Shown one piece after another: positions 57,801 to 64,000 of a DNA stretch of 64,000 nt; position 1 is the first letter of the stretch, and each line of letters starts with the position of its first letter. A program made the position numbers and the translations under genes. The DNA is from Eucommia ulmoides (Eukaryota; Streptophyta; Magnoliopsida; Garryales; Eucommiaceae). The stretch is from positions 34,105,176 to 34,169,175 of the forward strand of contig CM028338.1 in NCBI GenBank assembly GCA_016647705.1. Reading direction: 5' to 3'. A model generated the notes under the pieces. It was not told the origin of the DNA and made no database searches. It saw only the letters and a program-made list of their open reading frames with translations.

Positions 57801-60800
57801 TTTAGTGTAATGAAAGTGAATGTTGCATGTAAAATTTAGTAGTACACCATGTTGCATGTAACATCAATGTTACATGTCAAAATTGAAATCAACCCAAAAT
57901 CAAAACTCACCCAAAAGGTTAATAACTACACTGTGTTACATGTAACATTAAAACCAAACCAAACTAAAACCAAAATTAAAAGGTTAGTAACTACATCATG
58001 TTACATGTAGCATTCATGTAACATCAATGTTACGTCACTCTATTGTATTTTTCATTTATATTTGCATGTTCAATGCGACATAAAATCTAGCTGAAATGAC
58101 ACTATAATGTTCGCATCGCATTTGATAATAATCCATCGTTCTTTGCGTGGGGAATGTAAGTTGAATCGTATTTTATGTAAATGTTACATGTAACATCTTA
58201 TAGTTCGTAAAAGCTAAAAATTGTGGAAATATCATGTTACATGTAATATGAATGTGAAAATTGAAACTAATGAAAAAAAAATAGTGAATTTGATATTGTT
58301 TTGAAGATCTTATTTAAACGAATCTAAATATATAATTAGATTGTAAAAAAAAATGTATACAACAATATTTATTTTTATTTTAATAAAATGATTTGTTGAA
58401 TATGGAAATTCTTAATCCCTATTATAGAATTTTCATTGCTGCATATAACGCGAGCACAAATCTGTCGACAAGAAATGTACGGACGACGGTTTTGGGACTG
58501 CACTGTGCATGAAATTTGTAAAAGAGGATTGCGTTGTTCACTAGTTAAGTAACGGGTTTTATTGATAGATTAGTGGTTAATATGGGTCCATGTAGTAATT
58601 TTTCCTATTTATTTAATTTTTTTTTTCTCACTTAATGGGTTCAACCATTTTTTTTTAAACATGTTTTTTGGTGAGACATTTTTACCCTCAGTAGATTTTT
58701 AACATTTTTTTGTTGAAACATTTTTACCCTCACAAGATTTTTTTTTTTACTAAACTCTATATGATTGTTGATTTGTGATAATTCATATATTTGAATTTTT
58801 CAATATGTTATTTGTGATTTTATTTTATTGTTTTGTTCTTGAATTTTTTCTCCGTATTACCTTCATTTTAAAATTTTATTTTAGAGAGTAGTAATATAAT
58901 TTAAATAATTTCCAGTCTTCAAATTTTATACTTATCAAATAGACAAAAAGAATTCAACACTTAAAAATCAGTACTAATTTTTTTTTATCAAACAAGTTTA
59001 TGATATTTTTAACACTTAAAATTGAACATTTAAAATTGAAGCGTTATCAAACATGGCCTTACTAAGATTCAATTCCTAGATTTGTGTTGTTGAAAATAGT
59101 GTTAGGGACTGTAAAAGCGATGTTTGTCCCCGTTTGGTTAGTGTTTCCATTTTAACCCAACTCAATCAAACACAAAAATTCTGAGATTGATTTTTGGGAA
59201 CGCGTTTGGCAACACAAAACTCAACCCAACCCAATCCAAAAAATGAGAATTGATTCTCAAAATCCTAAGGAAATGAGAAACAAAAAAAAATTATTATTTT
59301 TTTTGCCCAAAAAACTCAACCCAAAGGAGAGGACATGCTTGGTATATTCCTTATTGTTAATGAAACCTGTTCGTTCAACTTCTGTTAGCTATAGGAGCTT
59401 TTTTTTTATTTTTCATTTTTCCCTCTCTGTCTTCGTCGTTGTCTTCATCCCCGCCTCCTACAGACGTCTTCGTCCTCGCCTCCTTCTCTCCGCTTCGTCG
59501 TCTTCATCCTCGCCTCCTCGTCTTTGTGTCTTCGTCCTCGCCGCCTCCTCTCCGCTTCGTCGTCTTCCTTCTTCGTCGTCTTCGTCTACTTCACCAATTT
59601 TCAATTCAATTTTCGATTTCGAAATTGCGTTCTCAAACGCTTTTGGATTTCGATTTCTTCACTTTCATTTTGATTTCTATTTCGATTTTAGATTTTGAAA
59701 TCGAAATTGATTTCCATTTCCATTTCCATTTCGATTTTAGATTTTGAAATCGAAATCGATTTCGATTTTCATTTAGGGTTCGTCTGCTTGATTTTGCGTT
59801 CTCAAATGCTTTTGGATTTCGATTTCTTCACTTTCATTTTGATTTCTATTTCGATTTAGGGTTTGGTTCAATTTCGATTTCGATTTCAATTTCAAATTCG
59901 ATTTAGGGTTTGGTTCTTGGTTTCAAATCTGGTATATGCCTGTTGTTTGCGTTGTTACGTTTCGATTTAGGTGTGGTGATGTTTGCGTTTCAAATTTGGT
60001 TTCCAATGATCTCTTGAATGTGTGTATTTCTTCTTCAGGCAGTGTTTGCGTTGTTGGTTGTTGTATTTCTTCTTCAGGCAGTGTTTGCGTTGTTGGTTGT
60101 TGTATTTCTTCTTCAGGCAGTGTTCTTGAATGTTATTTGCATTTCTTCTTGTTCAGGCAGTGTTTGGATGATTTGATAAATTCTCTATTTAGATGATTTT
60201 GTTTGGATGATTTTTTTGTTTGAATGATTTTTGTTTGGATGAGAAAACATTTCCAGAATAATGTGATTACCAAGCGCGATTCTGTTCCCAACACAAAAAA
60301 AAAAAATTGTCGTTACCAAACGCAATTCTGTTCCCAGAAGGAAACATAATTCTCAACTTAATCCAATCCAAACCAACCCATCCCATCCTATCCCATCCCA
60401 TCGTAGTTGGGTTGAGAAAAATGGGAACACTAACCAAACGCCACGTGTTTTTGTTTCTGTTTAATAGAAATATTGGACAAAAATAAATGAATTTGTTTTT
60501 CCAGTTTTTTGTTTCTGTTCCAAAGACAACTTGGGAATAGAAATACAACAAACCCAAATAATAGATTTTTTTTTTTTTTTTTTTTTTCTTTTTCAAATTT
60601 CCAAAATTGTTATTACTACTATTCTTTCTTAAGATGATTTTGAGATTTTTTTTTCCTTGGTATTTGGTTCAGGATAATGTGAGAAACCAGCTTATACAGT
60701 TTGAGCTACTTCTGACAACAGGGACATTTGTTGTAGCAATATTTGGGGTGGTTGCTGGAATATTTGGTATGAATTTTGAAGTTCCATTGTTTGAAGCGCC

Positions 60801-60903
60801 TTCTGCCTTCAAATGGGTTCTGGTCATCACAGGCATTGCTGGCCTCATCATTTTCCTTTCTTTTTTGGCTTTTTTCAAGCATAGAAGACTTATGCCTCTA
60901 TAA
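54853..60903 (+). CDS. MRS2-1: MRS2/CorA-type magnesium transporter (MRS2-1-like)
   Basis: Membrane Mg2+ channel of the CorA/MRS2/ALR family. Coding exons 54853-55443, 55931-56059, 56135-56470, 56833-56880, 60673-60903. All are phase 0 with GT-AG introns, giving 444 aa (Arabidopsis MRS2-1 is about the same). I chose ATG 54853 (MADVRERLLPPRPASA) because it aligns with the family N-terminus. The upstream in-frame ATG at 54820 lies inside a splice acceptor (ATGCAG). Conserved stretches include GQGLRSWIRVD, KFTVMRRCDLPARDLRLLDP and LNSLDSYVLQYVVELQ. A long helical domain (about 190-365) precedes TM1 (about 383-402) with the GMN signature at 400-402, and TM2 (about 416-435) before a basic tail. 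By homology it is an organellar or tonoplast transporter. The last intron is 3.8 kb and repeat-filled. Confidence 0.94.
56881..57034. repeat. 77-bp tandem duplication starting at the MRS2 intron 4 donor
   Basis: GTACGTTCCCTTTTTTAATC ... occurs at 56881 and 56958, identical except for one seen difference (GATTAGG versus GACTAGG). The first copy starts exactly at the donor GT. Confidence 0.93.
57770..58260. repeat. TTACATGTAACAT-rich stretch in MRS2 intron 4
   Basis: The palindromic core TTACATGTAACAT or GTTGCATGTAACATC recurs at least seven times, often followed by AATGTTACATG. No borders or duplication found. Confidence 0.55.
59131..60440. mobile_element. MITE-like element with CGTTTGGTTAGTG ends in MRS2 intron 4
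   Basis: Left CGTTTGGTTAGTGTTTCCAT and right ATGGGAACACTAACCAAACG are inverted copies of about 33 bp with small differences, extending into ACCCAACTC/GTTGGGTTGAG. The inside has low-complexity TCTTCGTCCTCGCC and CGATTTCGATTTC repeats, so its Ser/Arg- and Phe/Asp-rich frames (59243-59747) are compositional. It contains a 39-bp tandem repeat at 60023-60139. No target duplication could be assigned. Confidence 0.6.
60023..60139 (+). repeat. 39-bp tandem repeat, three units
   Basis: TGTATTTCTTCTTCAGGCAG starts at 60023, 60062 and 60101. The unit is a multiple of three and reads ISSSGSVCVVGC repeatedly, but the context is noncoding. Confidence 0.9.
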
Positions 60904-61325
60904 TATCTTTATCGAGTGTATCTGGTCAATTCTTTTGGTGTATATGTTATTATTATCCCTTGTGGTGTTTTAAGGAAAATTCTATGGACATTGTACGGTT
61001 TTGTTGGATGTAATGTATATTACTTGTACAAGGGGTTATTTACCAAATAATTACTAATTAAATAAAAAATGACACAAGACTGATGTTCATTAACTTATTT
61101 ACGAAAGACTTATAAAAGGTAGATTGAATCTACATAATAAAAAAGAAAAAAAAATGAAAACGCAGAAGAGAATACCGTTTATACGTCGGGGTTTTTTTTT
61201 GGGGGGGGGGGTTGTAAAAACACAAATCACGATTGCGTTTCCTTGCGTTTTTTATTTTATTTTTTTAAAAATGCAGTACATGAATGCATTTTTCCCAGGG
61301 AAAAAAAAAATTATAGCCTCCCTTG
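60904..61325 (+). other. MRS2 3' flank with polyadenylation signal
   Basis: AT-rich 3'UTR with AATAAA at 61061-61066, about 160 bases after the stop. Then A-rich and G-rich runs (G10 around 61201) up to the retroelement. Confidence 0.55.
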
Positions 61326-61841
61326 CCCTGTGTCACGGTCTTAGCTTGTCCAGTGCTTGTTCTCACACATGGCCGCTTGTCTGTGATCCTTTTCTTTTGT
61401 TTTTTAGACTAGTTTAGCTTAAATTAGCTTAGTTTAATTTATTTCTTTCATTTCTTGTATAAAGACACCATTATGACTCCTCGAGCATAATGATGTCTAT
61501 TGTGGTCACTTGTATTTTTTTACTTAAAGTATTATGTGGGAGGACAAGCTCTTGAAGTCATTCAAGCCTTTCAAATCTTGTAGCCTTTGATATTAATACA
61601 ATTGTTATTGTTATTGTAATTGTATTCTTTTCTACATTGCCGTCATGTGTTATTGTAGGAAAACTCGTTGCTATTGAAACCACTTCCGCTATTCAAGATC
61701 CTTTGATCTTCAGGCTTGCTACTAGGCGATCCCTTAGTTAGCGCCACACAGTCCACTTTCTATCCTCAAAAGGCTCGGCCCGTGACAATTGGTATCAAAG
61801 CAACGAACCGATCCGTTGCCTGACCACGTTGGTGAAATACC

Positions 61842-63677
61842 ATGTCGACGAAAGATCGTCTCAACGCGCTTGAACAAAGCGTTTCCTGCATTAATGTTGC
61901 TCTAGCTCTTTTGCGAAGCCCCGATGCTAATGGGGAGGGGAGATCTCAAAACCCCCAAATCGATCACCTGATCGAACGGATGGGCCTAGTTGCCGTGACA
62001 TCCGTTAGCCATCATACTCAGATGGAATAGTTAGTCCTTGATCTCCAAAGCGAGTTAGACAACTTGAAGAATATGGTGTACCGAACTCTTGCTAAAGACT
62101 CCAAACAACCTACTTCGAGGGTTCGCCTACCTGAACCTCAATCCTATAGCGGTTCAAGAGACGCCAAGGAGCTTGAAAACTTTCTCTTTGATATGGAGTA
62201 ATACTTTCGGGGCACTGAAGTAACCTCCGAGGAAGAAAAGGTGACAACAGCTTCCATGTATCTTTGTGGTGATGCTAAATTATGGTGGCGAACCAAATAT
62301 GTAGACATCCTGGAGGGAAGTTGCACTATCAATACTTAGGAAGACCTTAAAGGTGAACTTAAGGTACAATTCCTTCCGGAAAATGTCGAGTACACGGCTC
62401 GACGATAACTGAGAGAGTTGAAATAGACCGGATATGTTCGAGACTATGTCAAGAAGTTTATGACTCTCATGTTGGACATTTGTACAATGTCCCAAAAGGA
62501 TAAGTTGTTTTGGTTCCTAGATGGCTTGAAAGATTGGGTACGTTAGGAAATACAAAGACTGTGTCCTACTGATTTATCTGTTGTCGTTGTTGCTATAGAA
62601 AGAGTAACTAATTACTCTCCTGAAACTACCACTAACCATGACAAAAGGAAAGACAAGAATGTCTCCCATTATGATGGAAGTGGAGGTCAATCATCTCGGG
62701 GAAGCCCACCAAGACGTTGGAGCAACCCCAACTCCAATTCTAATTCACTGAGTCCTCCGAGGAGTCCGCGCTGAGGCCAGTACTCAAAATCTGGCCATTC
62801 GTTCACAACTCAAGGGCATCACTAGGTTCGGCAAACCAGAAGCCTCGTTGGGGCAGACAGGCCCATAGAAATCCAACTCCTTGCGTTTTGTGCAAAAAAG
62901 AATCATGATGTATTCGATTGTCCACATAAACATGCTTTGTTCGCGCTGCAAGCATCGATTCAGGAAGAAAAGGAATGTCGGGAAAAATATATTGTAGAGT
63001 AAGAGGAGGAAACTTCATATGAGTTTGATGCTCATCAAATGGGTACAATTCGTTTTTTGAATGCCATGAAGCAACAGCCGGTCGCAAAGAAGAAGGTCAT
63101 TAAGAAGAACCTCATGTTCGTGGACCTTTGAATTAATGGGAGAAATTCTTTTGCTTTAGTTGACACTGGTGCTACACACAATTTTATGTCCGATAAGAAA
63201 GCTAATCGGTTGGGCTTACGTGTCAAAAAGTACTCAGGGAGATTGAAGGCCGTGAATTCTGAACCGCTTCCCGTGATTGGAGTTGCCAACACGGTACACA
63301 CGAAGATTGCTCCGTGGGATGGGTTCCTCAACTTCACCATTGTTCCCATGGATGATTTTCAAGTGATATTGGGGATGGAATTCTTTATAGACACTAAGGC
63401 GGTCCCAATGCCTTTTACAGATTCGCTTTGTATGATGGGAGATCGATCGTGTGTCATTCCTACAACGCGTTATTCGATTGAAGACAGATCCATTTCGGCT
63501 CTGCAGCTTGAGATGGAGGAATATCAAGACGACCTTCTAGTGCTTAGTGGGGAAGAAACTGACCCACAAGTGCCACCTTTGATTTCAGCAAAAGAATTGT
63601 TTGACTATGCTAGAATTGCTTCTCCAAAAGAACTTCCAGAGGAGTTTCCCCCTCATCCGGACAGGAAAAAATCTACA
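61842..63677 (+). pseudogene. gag: gag-protease polyprotein of the second copy, many stops
   Basis: Starts MSTKDRLNALEQSVSC at 61842. Gag and zinc-knuckle parts are recognisable in translation, but more than eight in-frame stops interrupt them. The protease region before 63186 reads FALVDTGATHNF (canonical DTGA, unlike the other copy's DIGA). The frame is open from 63186 to 63830 and runs through the deletion into LTR sequence; only the part up to about 63677 is gag-protease. Comparison with 1892-4300 shows which mutations are private to each copy. Confidence 0.85.
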
Positions 63678-63876
63678 GATATTAATACAATTGTTATTGT
63701 TATTGTAATTATATTCTTCTCTACATTGCCGACATGTGTCGTTGTAGGGAAACTCGTTGCTATTGAAACCGCTTCTGCTATTCAAGATCCTCTGATCTTC
63801 AGGTTTGCTATTAGGCGATCCCCTAGTTAGCGCCGCACGGTCCACTTTCTAGCCTCAAAAGGCTCGGCCCGTGACA
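63678..63876 (+). repeat. Truncated 3' LTR of the second gag-protease element
   Basis: Corresponds to about the last 199 bp of the 5' LTR and ends GGCCCGTGACA. Confidence 0.9.
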
Positions 63877-63881
63877 CCCTG

Positions 63882-64000
63882 CATTGCCGTTGATGAGGAA
63901 TACAAATAAAAAAAAAAAAATACTATTTATCCTTTAAGTTTTAGAATAGTATTGTAAACCCTATTGAAATATTTAAGGGTATAAATATCATATAACTCAA
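63882..64000. other. Window end, AT-rich
   Basis: Short flank after the retroelement; nothing recognised. Confidence 0.5.

Larger units (their letters stand above)
61331..63876 (+). mobile_element. Second gag-protease LTR element, internally deleted
   Basis: Same family as 1521-4811, opposite orientation. The 5' LTR is 61331-61787 (TGTCACGG to CCGTGACA). The primer-site equivalent TTGGTATCAAAGC is at 61790-61802, with one change from the other copy. The 5-bp duplication CCCTG lies at 61326-61330 and 63877-63881. The 3' LTR is truncated to 63678-63876, because a deletion fused the protease region directly to mid-LTR. No reverse transcriptase or integrase. Confidence 0.93.

Overview
This is nuclear DNA from a flowering plant, most likely a eudicot. 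Two intron-bearing plant genes stand in a matrix of nested transposable elements. No prokaryotic, organellar or CRISPR features and no tRNA or rRNA genes were recognised. Everything here was read by eye, without database searches.

Layout. 1-5.6 kb: a decayed Ty1/copia element on the minus strand, split by an LTR element that carries only gag and protease (1521-4811, target duplication CGGTG). 5.65-7.49 kb: a giant foldback (long terminal inverted repeat) element. 8.66-26.14 kb: one large Mutator-like element (MULE) bounded by a 9-bp duplication TATAAAATA. It holds a broken MURA-type transposase (+) and a broken ULP1-type cysteine protease gene (-), facing each other. Three LTR insertions interrupt it, each with its own 5-bp duplication (one imperfect): 9471-12133, 12680-14102 and 18320-21077. 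27.0-30.3 kb: AT-rich tandem repeats with a third member of the TGTAAGACCC LTR family (27977-29595). 30.4-31.4 kb: a MITE-like repeat.

31.5-51.1 kb: a type 2C protein phosphatase gene (PP2C60/PP2C21-like, 340 aa predicted, 10 coding exons, all phases consistent). Its presumed 5'UTR intron holds scrambled copia and LINE debris. Intron 2 holds a nearly full-length chromovirus (Ty3/gypsy with chromodomain, 38020-43370) in antisense. 53.9-61.1 kb: an MRS2/CorA-type magnesium transporter gene (MRS2-1-like, 444 aa predicted, 5 coding exons). Its long last intron holds another repeat and a 77-bp duplication at the donor site. 61.3-63.9 kb: a second, internally deleted copy of the gag-protease element, in the opposite orientation.

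The two host genes look intact. Every transposable-element coding region seen is broken by stops, frameshifts, insertions or loss of catalytic residues. The element with the most biological content is the MULE with its protease cargo. It fits the known class of plant non-TIR MULEs that carry ULP1-like genes, so it is not a wholly new system. The foldback element, the gag-only family and the internally structured TGTAAGACCC LTRs are the less explained parts.
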